DNA of 64,000 nucleotides from Mytilus edulis. Its lineage: Eukaryota > Mollusca > Bivalvia > Mytilida > Mytilidae. A program made the translations under genes and the position numbers. The notes below the pieces were generated by a model. The model saw only the letters and a program-made list of their open reading frames with translations, did no database searches and had not been told where the DNA came from. The stretch is from contig NC_092345.1 in assembly GCF_963676685.1 (NCBI RefSeq), positions 49,125,838 to 49,189,837 on the forward strand, in the 5' to 3' direction. Below, piece by piece: positions 33,873 through 46,930 of the stretch (position 1 is its first letter; each line of letters starts with the position of its first letter).

Positions 33873-34052
33873 CAGTGAAACCTGACTAAACCGAATTTTG
33901 CATAAACCGAAAACCTGTATAATAAACCAAACATGTTATGAAGCACCGTTATATCAAATTGTAATCGTTGTGAATCTGATAAAACCAAACATCGGCCAAA
34001 ACCGAACACAATCTGAAATCCAGAAGAGGTTCGGTTTAAACAGGTTTCACTG
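33873..34052. mobile_element. 180-bp MITE with pogo-like terminal inverted repeats
   Basis: The ends read CAGTGAAACCTGACTAAACC and, from the other side, CAGTGAAACCTGTTTAAACC. The right flank is TA and the left flank GA, so one side of a TA duplication may have mutated. CAGTG-type ends with TA targets are typical of pogo/Tigger-like elements. There is no coding frame. Confidence 0.65.
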
Positions 34053-34294
34053 TATATCGTTATATGTTCAACCAGCATCAGTTACATGCAGTGAATAGAA
34101 CCACACAAAGAAATAAAAGCATCAACTGTTACGAATGAGTGTACATTTCAGATTTTGATGAGGTCATAGTCTGAAGGGAACGCTCACTTTACAGAACAAA
34201 AGATTTGGTGGAGTAAATTCAGAGGATGAAACAGGAATCACTTTGGAAGAGATATACAACATATGAACTAGCACATTATCATCATACTTAAAAG
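34053..34294. other. Short intergenic stretch
   Basis: No supported feature. Confidence 0.4.
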
Positions 34295-34535
34295 AAGATG
34301 TAATGGTTGCCATTGCGACAACTATTCGCTAGAGACCAAAGGACGAGAAAGTACGACCTCGGACAATGAGCAAAACCTGTATCATATAGTGAAATATAAA
34401 TGGCGCTGATCGCAAACTTAAAAAACGAAAAAAACAAACGGCCTCATTCATGTTAAAACAATAAACGAAAGACAGATACAACAGACGGCAATCAACGTCA
34501 ACCACTGAAATACAGGCTCCAGACTAGGAACATGT
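34295..34535 (+). repeat. F2 copy
   Basis: gaagatgtaatggttgccat, acctcggacaatgagcaaaa and acggcctcattcatgttaaa follow F2 order. Confidence 0.65.
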
Positions 34536-34854
34536 ACATCAAAATGTGATAGGAAGACACATGTGTGTATGCGCTCACTCCCCTTGATATAGGAAAATAG
34601 TGTAATTAACAGTTCGAAACCTGAGCCTACATGTATTGTTCATAGGCGTTCAGCACTTATTAGGCATAAATCATTTTTGTTCCTATCGTAGAACCTAGAC
34701 TTCGGAAGGCTCTTTACAATTCGGTTGTATATCTACAGTGTAACTTTCGCGATAGAGAGACAAGCAGTAAAAATGTCACTGTCATAGTTATTTTATTGAA
34801 TATTATTTTATATATGATTTGGCAATTAACTTGCTTTTATTGATTAGAATAAAA

Positions 34855-35035
34855 AGTTAAATCCCAAAAATACTGAATTCCGAGGAATATTAAAACGGAA
34901 AGTCCATATTCAAATGGGAAAATCAAAATATCAAACACATCAAACAAATGGATAAGAACTGTCATAATTCTGACTTGGTACAGGCTTTTTTTATGTAGAA
35001 AATGGTGGATTTAACCTGGAGCTATAGCTTGCTAA
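34855..35035 (+). repeat. F3 copy
   Basis: cccaaaaatactgaattccg, then ctgacttggtacaggctttt and ggatttaacctggagctata. Confidence 0.7.
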
Positions 35036-35477
35036 AAGATAATTTATTTCATACCACACTCCATACGGCGTTTTCGTTTGCGTCATACTTTCTTTTTTCT
35101 AAATAAGCGCAAATGTATGTCACCACAGTTTTAGATCGTAATTTTATACTTAAAAATACTTGAGGGAGATAAATTTTAAACAATTAGTTCAAAACTAATT
35201 GAACTGTATATTCCTGTAAACATCCAAATCTTAACCAAGTTTCACTTATTTTGTGGAAAAAAAGAAAACAGGAATATTTATCCTTGTTATTCAAATGTGA
35301 TTAGTTTTAATAAATGATTTATAATACATCTAGAAATTTTATTCATGATATATAGCGATTTTTTTAGTCTTTTTTTCTTTTTTACGCTGTTCTTCACATG
35401 ATCTTTATAAGGCTTTTAGATAGAGTGGGAAGAGAAATACAAAATATTGTTTTTACATTTTATTGTTAATTTGACAA

Positions 35478-35590
35478 AAAAGTATAATCACAAAAATACT
35501 GAACACCGAGGAAAATTCAAAACTGGAAGTCCCTGATCAAATGGCAAAATCCAAAGCTCAAACACATCGAGCGAATGGATAACGTGATTA
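35478..35590 (+). repeat. F3 copy, right part missing
   Basis: atcacaaaaatactgaacac and tcaaatggcaaaatccaaag match F3; the conserved ggtacagg part is absent. Confidence 0.65.
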
Positions 35591-37982
35591 CTATAGGTAT
35601 TCATAGACATTTCTACTTATGTCAAAAAGATGTAAATAAAGTAATAATAAAATGTATCTGCAATGACAACAATAAAGGTCATTTATATTATAACATGTTG
35701 TATACAAATTTAGTCAGAATTTAAAATGGATGACATACGATTAACAATAAAAGGCCATCAACTGTATTATTCAATCATCATATTATCAAAATAGACCTCA
35801 CAAAGCAAATTCTCATTAAAGTAATTTTACATTAAATTACATTTTATTTATTTATTAACAATTTTCAGTTGTAGTATATAAATAATAAAGAATATGAAGA
35901 CTTACCAGTACATGTATATGCAGTCGATAATATTTATCAAATGGAAAAGTTTACACACCCAGTGGGCTTTTATCATGCCTTAATTAATACAAATCATCTC
36001 CGTCCGGGGAGGCATGATACATATAATATCGATAATAAAAATGGTTTTAATATAATCATCAAATCCTTTCAACAGGACAAACAATTAAAAATAAAAGACC
36101 AGCATTTAAAATGGTTTGATTGCTCGCTGATTACCAGACAAATAAAGGAAGATCGGCTGATGGATGATTAAAATGGTTTAAATTCTTTGTCGTATAAACA
36201 ACTTATATCAAATGTCTCCTGATTCAACTGCACTAAGTTATAGTCCAAAACCTTCATTAATTCTCCTGATAAAATAGTCTATTGAAAGACACGTCTGGCC
36301 ATCAAATATAATTATATCTTAACCTGCGATAAAGGTATGGCAATGTCAAAAGAAAAGGGGATTTCGTTGGAACGTTTTGGGTAATTTTATATATACAGTT
36401 CATCATGTACACGTGTCACCTAGTTTTTATAGATATACAATAAATATCTAAGCAGCCTTTTTGGGTAATGAATAACGTCTTGATTAGAAATTTACAAAAT
36501 AATCGTCCACTACTGATATTGATAAATGTTTGTGAGCCAACTCTGCTCAGTGGTCAACTGGGCAATACAAGTGTGACGGGCTTGACTACACCTGAAGTCG
36601 CTTGTAGCTAAGTTAAATGGAATAAAAGACTAGAGTTTAGATGTTGCATGCGTTGCACATATATATCTGTCCAAGGGCAATAAGTACAAAAGAAAACCGT
36701 TTTCTTTTTGTTCTTTAAAAATGTTATAAAATGAAGTCTTGAGAGCAAATGCAATGAAATTTCCGATACAATTTATTTTCGAACTTGTCCGTGTCCTTGT
36801 TTATATAAACCTTTGATGTTTTTTTAGGAAAATATTGTACACTTGAAAGCGCAAACAGTGCAATTTGTCATACAATTAATATTTCCAAGGGCATAACTCT
36901 TTAAAAATTGTTGATCGGCACTGATGAGCGAGACAATGTCGTGAAAGTTTCACAAAATACACACGTCTTTTATGATTGAGTAAAGAGTATAACCCTACGA
37001 TTTCATAGGAAGTTAAATCTGGATCGTTCTTTAATTGTTTTGAAGAATTCGAAAAACAAAACTTTGGCAGTTAAGGACTTGATAATAGGATAAATTCGAT
37101 CCTCATTCTTTTACCTCTCTTTCTCAAATCCACCATGATTTATAATTATTATGTTTCAAAATGTAAGGAAATATTTGCATACTGTAGAATATATTGTAAT
37201 ATACTTTATATTAGAGGACAACTTTTGAGTTTGATCAAACTGTTTCTTTGCAACGTTTTGCAAATAATAAATGTTTTAACAACATTAATTATTGACGGAC
37301 CCAAATACGACATTCTTATTTCAGTTATTATATTCTATATTAAACCTGCTTCAATCATTCTTTAAATTCTACCAGTTGATACATTGATATCTAAATAGTC
37401 GTTTTCATGATGTAGCAAAGTCATTATCATTAAAATATATCAATCTGTATGTATTGTTGTCCTCGTTATGAATATATTTAAAGAAAAGCCACAAAGAAAA
37501 ACCACATTTCTATAAACGTTTTTGTTTGTTTAAAGGGTTCCTTTTACTCCAAATGGTTAGGATTTTAATTTACCTAGTTAGGCTTTGATGAATATACATT
37601 TGTATTTTCGAATTAAAAATCTAATGTACAACCTAGACTTTAGACCTTCATGCTTATGGTTGAGGTTTCTATGTTTTCGTAAAAATAATGCTGCTTCATA
37701 CGTTTATAATGGGTAAATCCGCCATTTTAACTTTTTATTTGAACTTTATACAGTTTCTTAAACTTATTGTGTTTTAAAATATTTTTGTGAACCTTTTTCT
37801 GCTTACGATGAAGATGATGTTGCTGTTATTAATATTGTTGTCGTAGTTGTTGTTCAGATGGAACAACCTGTTTGTGGAATTTTTTTCTGTCCTTTTTTTC
37901 TTTCTTAAATACGTAGGTCGCTAATAGCAAGGTGGTTCCCCTGACGCTACCAAGCAAATAGTTTTCTTCAAAAGGCAGACGG
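35591..37982. other. AT-rich intergenic, nothing recognised
   Basis: Two 76-residue plus-strand frames (35941-36171 and 37135-37365) lack domains and context; I do not call them genes. Confidence 0.5.
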
Positions 37983-38240
37983 GCCTCAGTGCTCGAGTAG
38001 TCTAAGTAGTTTCAACTACTAGTACTTCATAACTAGCCTGTAAACACCGAGGTTGTGAGTTCGAACCCCGCACGTGGCAGGTGCTCTCGGCTCCAATCTT
38101 TATTGACTAGAACAGCCAGTTTCCTGCCGAAGGTCGGTGGTTCTCTCCGCTTAATCCGGCTTCCTCCATTAATAAAAACTGTCAGCTACGAAATAGCAAA
38201 TAGTACATAAAGTAGCGGTAAACACAAAAACAACCAAATA
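37983..38240 (+). mobile_element. tRNA-derived SINE
   Basis: A tRNA-like head carries an A-box region (gagtagtctaagtagtt) and a clear B box (gagttcgaaccccgc at 38057-38071). After it come a conserved middle (cgaaggtcggtggttctctc, then aataaaaactg) and a tail gtagcggtaaacac. This layout is that of bivalve SINEs, transcribed by RNA polymerase III and moved by LINE enzymes. It is not a functional tRNA, since no cloverleaf is closed by an acceptor stem. Confidence 0.8.
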
Positions 38241-40231
38241 AAGTTAAAAGGACGACCAAATATTCCTTTTTGTAGAACCTACATAACATCACACTTTTTA
38301 TTATTAATTTGTTGTACAATATTTACCTCTTTAGGGTAAACTGAAAAATATTAATTAAAAGTTAAAAAAGGAAATAAAATTCTATGCAATCCTTAAACCT
38401 TCACATATCGAAAACGGTAACAGTGTCTCTGGACATGATCCTATGTTTTAAAACAAAACGTAATAATTGAATTATATTACAGGCATCACACATAAATCTA
38501 GCTGACAAAGTTCGATAACCACTCCTTACATTATATATTAACATGTTAAAAAGTTGAGACACCTCTAAATCGGTCAAATGTATATATAAATTTATAATGT
38601 TTAAGTCAATAGTTTAGTCTGTAAACAACCGATTTATTTCACATTAAAAGTATTTAACTAATGTGAATAAAAACATGTACGTGTTAAACTGTTCACTTTC
38701 TTCCTTTTCAATGGATATGTTTGTAAAAGACTACTTACATAGTTTATGTTTAGATTGTCAAGAGTAAAGATTTAATTCATCAAGTAGTATTGAATCTAAT
38801 TTATATGTTTGTCTAAAGTACTATATTTAATCTAAGATTTTCTTTGGCAAATTGCTAATATGATTTAAATTTTGATTTGAATCATTACATATTTTTTTCA
38901 ACATATAGTAACTATGAAAAGTTACCTTCCTTTTTCTGGTAAATGATGAGACGCTTAAACAAATTGAGTGATCCTTGAAAAATTTGAATGGCATTTCAAA
39001 TACAATTTCCAGGAAGAGATGCTGCTATGATTAAAACTAGCTAGAATTCGGGAATTGTAAAATAATTGATATTATTATGTGATTAGACAGGGAAAACACA
39101 TCATGTATGACATAATAAATACAACTTGAAGGCTAACATGAATAACCAAAATTACACCTGACAACTTCAACCACAATCACTTTCTCTTTACAAAAAATAA
39201 CAGACATCAGACAACCAACAATAAATACAAGAAGATGTGGTTTGATCGGCAATGAGATAACTCTCCATCCAAGTCACAATTTGTAAAAGTAAACCATTAT
39301 AGGCCAAAGTACGGTCTTAACACAATGTCCAGATATCCAGACTTGGCCGTTAAGGCAAAAACAAATGTTTATAATTAGTTAAACCATTGAAATACTGTGA
39401 CTCTCCACTGATTCGAGATGGCGAGCGTCAATCCCCAGTAAGCTGTGATACTGTTTTAAATGGATTTGAACAATCGATACAGTTGTTACTTTCGAGTCAA
39501 GAAAGAAATGTTATTTATAAAAGATTATAGTGAAGTCAAGAAAACTGATTTTAATACAGTGTTTTATATACATAAAATACAATGAAAAATTATTTTCACC
39601 GAAAAAAAACCTACCTAGTTTCTGCTAAGATATTATTTTTGTTTCTCATCTTCTTTAAGAAGAAATAATGACATCATCATTTAGTTTAAGTATTGTAGAA
39701 ATATTTATATCTTTATATTGATAATATTTCAAATAAATAATCAATGTTTGAATTGTTTTGTTTTGTAGCCAAAGTTAAGATAATCTTTTACATGAAATAA
39801 ATTTAAAGTCATGTTACTAAAAATACATTTTTAATTAAGAAAAGAACATATGGCTTTGTTTGCTTTAATTTAAACATATCGCTTTGAATAATATCCACTG
39901 CACATGTAGTGGATATTCTTTTACACAATAACATATGATATTGAACTTGAAATTTCAATGGAAATTTATAGAATTAGTACACACGTTGATTATATTTTCT
40001 CAATACAAAAAAGTCAATCGTAACTGGAATTTGATGTGTCTGAGCGGACTCTGTACTCGGATAGTTACCTGGACTATAATTATGGGGGGACTATTTATTT
40101 TTTTCTAATGAAAGATTATATACAGGTTTAAATCAAACTTCTCAACATAAGTCTTTCTTAAACAATTACCCCCACTTCTTTCATATTTGTAAATTTATGA
40201 AAGTTCAAAGGTTGAGATTTCACAAAACATG
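38241..40231. other. Intergenic with an F2 piece and a small palindrome
   Basis: An F2 piece lies at about 39225-39320 (gaagatgtggtttgatcggc). A ten-base perfect stem, AATATCCACT with AGTGGATATT, is at 39889-39916. No gene was seen. Confidence 0.45.
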
Positions 40232-40510
40232 TTTAACCCCGCCACATATGTGCGCCTTTTACCAAGTCAGGCCTTTGTTAGTCTTGTATGTTGGTTTTTT
40301 TTTCAATTTAGGTTCACTAATATGTTTCGGGGTTGAGTGTGAAGTCTTATTTCTCTGACCTGGTCAACTTTTTTGTTTAGATGCCAGTTAAAGACCGCAC
40401 CAGTTTTTGGGATTTCTCGCTGTATTAAAGGCCCATTGTGGCCTTGAGTTGTTTCTGTTATTTGGTTGTAGTCTTTTTAAAGCATTCTCCGGTTCCATTC
40501 TCTATTTTAT
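40232..40510 (+). repeat. F4 copy
   Basis: taaccccgccacatatgtgc, ccaagtcaggcctttgttag, then ggatttctcgctgtattaaa. Confidence 0.7.
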
Positions 40511-41399
40511 CAAAATTAAAATGTGTACATATTCACTGAAACTGACATTAAGTAATGGGAACTGAATCAATTAAATGTTACACGTTCTAGTTACCCAATT
40601 TTAATATGAAACAGTCATTTTTATCTGAACACCTTTTAGGGGGCATTAGCTACAATCTAGACAAAAAAATAAAATATGATTCTTTTTTTTTTATTATTCA
40701 AGTATTAATAAATACAGATTTTTGAATTAAGATCTAGTTATTAGCGGTCAGTTTATTTCATTTTTTTTTTCAAAATAAGCTAAAAGATATTCGCTGGTGT
40801 ATTACTGACTTGCAAGTCAATAATCGTATCTTATTGAATCTGTACATATATCTACAAGTTTGTTTGCCTTTGATATGAAATCAAACAGACCTAGAAAAAT
40901 CATATTGCATTTGCACACTATCTTTCATAGTTATGTTCATATCGGATAACATGACCCTCTACAGTCTTCAGAGGTCATCTTGATTGTTTATAAGTTGGTA
41001 TATATTACCGAGTTCGTGCATTTCCAATTGTTTATTTAATACCTTTTTTGTACAATTGTATATAATGTTTATGATGTTAAAAATCCAGAATGAGAATAAG
41101 CCAAATTGGTGAACATTAACAGAACAGCTAATGTCCCTTTAAAAGACAGAACAATGTATTGTTAAGAAATTTTCAGTTTTCAGTCAATTTTTAGACTTAT
41201 CCATTGCGGTAAATTCAGCACTGTTCAGATGATGTTAGGATCAAAATGACCTTTTCAAATTAAAAATCATTTACTAGAGCTCAGCGCGTGATACATGTAT
41301 CTGATTAACAGATATTATTATACACGATAGAAATCTGTTAGTGTTCAAATATTTTTACAAGACTAGAATTAATTTGATTTAAGATCAAAGTAAAACCAA
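40511..41399. other. Intergenic, nothing recognised
   Basis: No supported feature. Confidence 0.5.
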
Positions 41400-41600
41400 T
41401 TGGTAACGTTTAGTAGTTGTTATCAAACAATTCGTTTCTATGTATGTTATCGTTTGTTTTTGTTGCAGTTCGGTGATTCTTGTTGATCCGTTGTTTTCCT
41501 CTTACAGTTAATGTGTTACCCTCTGTTTTAGTCTGTTACCCGGATTTGTTTTTTCGCGTGATTGATTCATGATTATTGAACAGCGGTAAACAACTTTTGA
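41400..41600 (-). repeat. F5 copy, partial
   Basis: gttacccggatttgtttttt followed by ttattgaacagcggta is the complement of the left part of F5. Confidence 0.6.
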
Positions 41601-42571
41601 ACAGTTTGATTAAAATCAACTCTGATTATGAAAAAACAAATACGTACCAATAAAAATCGAGTAAATATGGTCTAACCCGGCAACCGAAACAGAAACATGA
41701 ATGATACTGACAGAAAATCAAATAAGATGTTAAAATAAAGAAACTTAAGGTGTTTTCAAATCATTTAATTGATTAAAAAACGACTCCAATCACGTTCAAT
41801 ATTGATATGCATTGAAAAGTTGAAAGTAAATTGGTGTGTGGTAAACATTCGGTATTTTTTTTTTACAATCACTTCTCACTCGATACTTTTTTCAATCATG
41901 TAATGCCCCCAACACATGATTTATCAGCTCGTTACTATGATATATGCATGGTAAACAAATGGGGACGTCAAAACATGAGGTTGGTGTTCAGAATTGTTTT
42001 TATAGCTATTTCTGTTCAAGGAGGAACAATCAGGCATTGGTACAATTGCACGAATTTATTTTGGTTTATCTTATAATATTATTGCAAAAGTAACCATCAA
42101 TCATTAAGGACTTAACACTTGAGGTGATATGCCCCCAGAGACAAACAGAAAGTGAAAAAATGAAATGCATGCTAAAACCCTAAATGGAAGAGTCGTCTCA
42201 TTAATCATGAGTGTCAAGTGAAAAGGCTTGTACTCCTAAAATAGTGCATTGAAAAGACAAATATATACCGCATCGCCATGATGATTAAACAATTTCATAT
42301 ATATGGTTTAACAACTCTTTGACTTTGCATTTAACTTATTTGTTTAAGAAGTTATCTATATGTCGCCTTATTAGTTTTTCGTGTCATTGTCAAACATGAC
42401 ATAGATGTTATATCAATTTATGTCTTTCTCGATATTTGCTGTGAACCATATTACTATGGTCACTCTTAAATATTATTAACTTTTCAAACTTCACTTTGAA
42501 TTTTATTCACCTTGAATAATTTGATATGCACAGTCAATAATTTAACATTAGTATCAATAAAACAGAAAGTA
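41601..42571. other. Intergenic, nothing recognised
   Basis: An 81-residue frame at 41831-42076 begins with a non-ATG codon and lacks domains. Confidence 0.45.
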
Positions 42572-42730
42572 ATATAAAAAAGAAGATGTGGTATGATTGC
42601 CAATGAGACAACTATCCACAAAAGACCAAAATGACACAGACATTAATAACTATAGGTCACCGTACGGCCTTCAACAATGAGCAAAGCCCATACCGCATAG
42701 TCAGCTATAATAGGCCCAGATAAGACTTTG
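42572..42730 (+). repeat. F2 copy, well preserved
   Basis: gaagatgtggtatgattgcc, ggtcaccgtacggccttcaa and catagtcagctataataggc are nearly intact. Confidence 0.8.
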
Positions 42731-43534
42731 TTTATATGTTTCTATATGCAGCTGACACAATTTTAACGTTATATAATCAAAATTGCATTACGAATTAAAA
42801 AGAACAAAAACATTCAGCTTAGGACGCATTCTCTGAAGAAAATTATTCTTTTTATATATATTTCATTTGAAAAACATTTACAGACATTACTTTGTACTTT
42901 TTGAAAATGTCATTTTTAGGGGTCTTTACTCGCTCTAAAATAATTTCATGTGGGTCGAATGTGTGAATCGGGATCAACTATTCCTCCGTAAAATGTGTGT
43001 GTTTTTTTTTTTTTAACTTTTTGGTGCAAAATTGGGTGCACCTATTTGGTATTCAAGAATGTTCAGATATCACAGATTGCACCTTTAAACGGTAAAAGAT
43101 CAAATTTACGAGCGAGTGTTATGTTCTTCTGAATTATTTTTTTCCCTCAATTGCGTCAAATAGTTGTTAAAAACTTCTACGTACTGATAAAATATATTTT
43201 GATCAGGAACACATGATACGTGCGATTGACAATACTAAATTCCGCGGTCAAAATGGTTTAAAATAATGTGTAAAAAATGAAGGTACGAAAAGGCAATATA
43301 TGACCTTCTTTGTTTTCATTTTGAATAAGCCTAACGCAAAGCTCTGATTCCGTGCCCAACTTTGGTTATGCCTTTTGTCCTTTAAGTGTACAAACTCCAC
43401 ATTTTTTTAAAGTTTGCTTTGATCATCAATTGGGGCAAAATAGCATTTAATAAACAAGTTTTGTCCGCCCCATTCATTAGATTTAATCGATGGCTATGGG
43501 TATGGCTTATGAATTGATTCCAAGACGCATTTGT
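42731..43534. other. Intergenic, nothing recognised
   Basis: No supported feature. Confidence 0.5.
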
Positions 43535-43835
43535 CTAAATATGAAGATGTGGCATGATTGCAACGAGACAACTCTCGCAAACAGTCGCAACGATTTAGAT
43601 TTGAGCGCTTGTATGTCTATGTACGGTCTTCAACAATGTGCAAAACCCATACCGCATAGTAGGCTATAAAATTTACCCGAAATTACAAATGTAAAACCAT
43701 TCAAACGAGAAACTTACGGCCTGATTTATGTACAAAACAATAAACGAAAAACACATATGATTTACAAGAACAAACGACAACCACTTAATCACAGGCTCCT
43801 GCACTTGGACAGGCACATATAGTATGCCAAACTTA
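43535..43835 (+). repeat. F2 copy with its right extension
   Basis: gaagatgtggcatgattgca, acggtcttcaacaatgtgca, ttacggcctgatttatgtac and accacttaatcacaggctcc in order. Confidence 0.75.
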
Positions 43836-44210
43836 TCTCTTTACACCAGACGGTGCTACAAACAGTAAAATAACAAAGATACTCCGAGAAAAAATCAAAA
43901 CGGAAAGTCCGTAATCAAATTGCAAAAACAGCACAACATTAAAATAAACTATAAAAATCAGTCGAAAAGGGGCTCAAGTCATCAGATTGATACAAAGCAC
44001 AAAACAAACACAAAAGACACAAAATGTAGATCTTTAGAGTACTCGCAATTCCCTATAGCTAATGCTAAACCAGTCACAACTCATTATCAAAGAATAAAAT
44101 ATCAAGCAGTATACATTCTATGGATTGAGTGTAAACACATCATTAACCAACTGAGAAAAAAACATGATGTTATGCCGTTTTTTTGAGTCAATCAATGTAT
44201 GAAACTAGAT

Positions 44211-44628
44211 GTGTCAAAGCGACACGAATGGCCATGTCTCAAAAAGTTTATAAAATCTGCAATTTCAATAACACATGTTGACACAAACATGATGGTAGTC
44301 TCACATATCAAAAATCAGCCCAATATCTGAAAGCGTTTAGAAAAAAAGTCTGTATAACTGTGATTTTCAACAATTTATCAAAGCACAAAGCCCGTAATTT
44401 CGGCAAAAATTAGCGGAGCGAAACGTAACTTAAACTTGATCTATAACTCATCATGATTAACTCACATACCAAAAATCAGCCCAATATCTGAAGTCGTTTA
44501 GATAAAAACTCCATATAACGGTTTGTGGCGGAATGACGGAATGACGGAATTTCGGAATTACGGAATTTCAGAATTACGAACAAGGGTAAAACTACATGGC
44601 AACGAAAACTTCGTTGCGGGGCCATTAA
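44211..44628 (+). mobile_element. Hairpin-headed repeat with microsatellite
   Basis: The left hairpin is GTGTC-AAAGC-GACAC. Two inner copies of a sequence with aaaaatcagcccaatatctg start near 44308 and 44469. A run of cggaat/tacggaattt units lies at about 44525-44580. The right hairpin is GCAACGAA with TTCGTTGC at 44599-44617. The plan resembles the elements at 30637 and 52889, but the right end has no CTAG. Confidence 0.5.
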
Positions 44629-44649
44629 AATAAAAAATTTAGTTGATTT

Positions 44650-44833
44650 AATTTATGTGTTTTAACGCCACTGTTAAGCACCGCATTTTAGGTCAGTTTT
44701 TATTGGTGGAGAAAACCACCGACGATTGGAGACCAGTGCAACCGAACGAGCGGATTTCGAACTCACAATCTCAGTGTTGACCGGCTAGTGATAACAGTAG
44801 TTACTACTTAGACCACTCGGCCACGGAGGCTCC
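44650..44833 (-). mobile_element. tRNA-derived SINE
   Basis: On the minus strand: head ggccgagtggtctaagtagt, B box gagttcgaaatccgc, cgtcggtggttttctccacc, aataaaaactgacc. It is the same family as 37983-38240, in reverse. Confidence 0.75.
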
Positions 44834-44990
44834 TAGAAATTAAGGAGTCACGACTTACCTTTAAAAGTAATTATGTCGTCCAAGTTAAATAGCTTTCATT
44901 AATTGATTGAGTGTAATCTGATGAACGCCTTGCACACTCTTCTTACATTTCCATTCAACAATATGTTCTACAATTAAGTCAGTTGGGATA

Positions 44991-45190
44991 AAGTAAAATC
45001 ACAAAAATACTGAACTTAGAGGAAGATCAATTGGGAAAGTCCATAATCACACGGCAAAATCAAATAACAAAACGCATCAAAAACGAACGGACAAACACTG
45101 TCATATTCCTGACTTGGTACAGGCATTTTCAAATGTAGAAAATGGTGGATTAAACCTGGTTCTATAGCGCTAACCCTCTCACTTGAAAAG
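44991..45190 (+). repeat. F3 copy, well preserved
   Basis: aaaatcacaaaaatactgaa, then attcctgacttggtacaggc and ggattaaacctggttctata. Confidence 0.8.
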
Positions 45191-45261
45191 GCTTGAATTG
45201 TATCTCGCCTTGGATAACAAAAAAAATTATTTTACGAGAATTATTTGTAAAAAATAGCAAA

Positions 45262-45640
45262 TTGTTATCAAAGGTACCAGGCTTATAATTTGATACGCCA
45301 AAAACAACATATCATTTAAAAATCAGTTCGAAAGGGCTCAACTAGTCAGACCGATACAAAGCACAAATAAACACAAAATACACAAAATACAGATCTTAGA
45401 GTACTCGTAGTTACCTAAAGCTAATTCAAAGCCAGTCACAACTCATTATCTAAGACTCAAATAGCAATCAGTATACATCCTATGTATTTAGTTTGACCAT
45501 ATCTTTTACCAACTGATGAAATAACCATGATGTTGTGTCGTCCAAGTAAAATAACTTTTCATTAATTGATTGAGTGTAGTCTGATGAACACCCTGCGCAC
45601 GCTTCTTACATTTCCATTCAACAATAGGTTCTATGTTATG
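45262..45640 (+). repeat. F1 end piece and duplicated segment, copy 2 (unbroken)
   Basis: An F1 end (gttatcaaaggtaccaggct) is followed by the segment that matches 43931-44174 plus 44871-44990 without interruption. Confidence 0.65.
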
Positions 45641-46240
45641 TCATGTGTACTATTGTTTGTCTGTTTGTCCTTTTCATTTTTAGCAATGTCGTTGTCAGTT
45701 TATGTCAGGAAAAAAATGGTGGGTTGAAGTTTGTTTTATGGCCATCCAAACCTCCCGCTTATATGGCAATTTATAAAAATACCGATAAAATGACTACACT
45801 TCGTGACAGGAATTTGGTACAAACAAACACAAGAACACTTAGCGCAGAAAAATACATAAATAAATGATATAATAGTACATTACAAAATGTGAACAGCGAA
45901 ATAACAATGTACACCTCCCATGAATTTACGACAGCACACAAGAAATCATAAACGAAATAACAACTGCGCGTCACACGAACGGATTAACGTAACAAAAAGT
46001 GATAACTCAATAGATGCCCAGTCATATTTGAACGCTCCTATTTGCTATAATGTGTGTGTTACATTTTAACGTTGTGTTTCTGTTGTGTCGTAGTTCTCTT
46101 ATATTTGATGCGTTTCCCTCAGTTTTAGTTTGTAACCCGGATTTGTTTTTTTCTCAATCGATTTATGAATTTCGAACAGCGGTATACTACTGTTGCCTTT
46201 ATCTATACAAGTATTATGTTTCGATTATCAAAAATTATTT
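45641..46240. repeat. F5 pieces in opposite orientations
   Basis: A plus-strand part lies at about 45705-45900 (aatggtgggttgaagtttgt, then tccaaacctcccgcttatat). A minus-strand part is at about 46040-46235 (tttagtttgtaacccggatt, then gaacagcggtatactactgt). The short frames here are by-products of the repeat. Confidence 0.6.
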
Positions 46241-46699
46241 ATACTAAAACGAAATGAAGGTGTGTGAATGAGACTAGCATTCTTAGTAATTCCTTGTAAT
46301 TGAATGTGCTATTTAATACTGAAAGAGTTATTGTAAGGGCTTTAAAGAGGGTGAACCGTAAGGAAGCAAATTCTTTCACGTACTGAATGTCAAAATACTT
46401 AAATTTTATGCATTCAAAAAATATGTGTTTTATAAGTACAGAGTATGCGAATATATACTACCTTCGTTTGTCTGTATAATTGAAACCATATTCATACATA
46501 TCAACTGGTTAATTGCATATGATCGGTGTCGATGAACGAGGTAAATAATGTCAAAATTTTGAACTTTTTCACTTGATAAACAAAAAATTCCCTGAAAATT
46601 GGTTAACCAGGAGAATTACCGACAAAATTGAACGGGATGATTGAATGGGTGAGTATTGGTATGTAATTCTACCTTCAGAAATCTTGACCTTATTGTGAA
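46241..46699. other. Intergenic, nothing recognised
   Basis: No supported feature. Confidence 0.4.
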
Positions 46700-46823
46700 A
46701 CCGGGTTCTTATTGGGCGAATTCTTCACCTGCCACCAGCAGGCTTCGAACTAACAACTTAAAAGTGTTATCAGGCTAGTGATCGCTGTAGATGAACTTCT
46801 TATACAGCTCGGCAACCGAGGAC
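46700..46823 (-). mobile_element. tRNA-derived SINE, head part, degraded
   Basis: The minus strand keeps the B box (gttagttcgaagcctgc) and the head region (cctcggttgccgagctgtat). The right flank (46824-46930) recurs at 48755-48811 and 49398-49460. Confidence 0.6.
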
Positions 46824-46930
46824 ACAGACAACGAAATGACTTCACTTAAACTATATTCTATTACCGGAATTCGGAAACTCGGCTTTAGTTGTAATATAAA
46901 TTTTAGAGTGGAGAAATAAAATAAATCTTA

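Larger units (their letters stand above)
43855..44990 (+). repeat. Duplicated segment, copy 1, split by a 696-bp insertion
   Basis: The sequences 43931-44174 and 44871-44990 together match the unbroken segment 45290-45640. Between them, at 44175-44870, lie a hairpin-headed element and a SINE. TTATG occurs on both sides of the insert (44170-44174 and 44871-44875), where the unbroken copy has TTGTG once. The left part is preceded by a partial F3 copy. Confidence 0.65.

Noticed and set aside
38051-38071. tRNA gene at the B box
   Set aside because: The head is followed by SINE body and tail, and no acceptor stem closes the cloverleaf.
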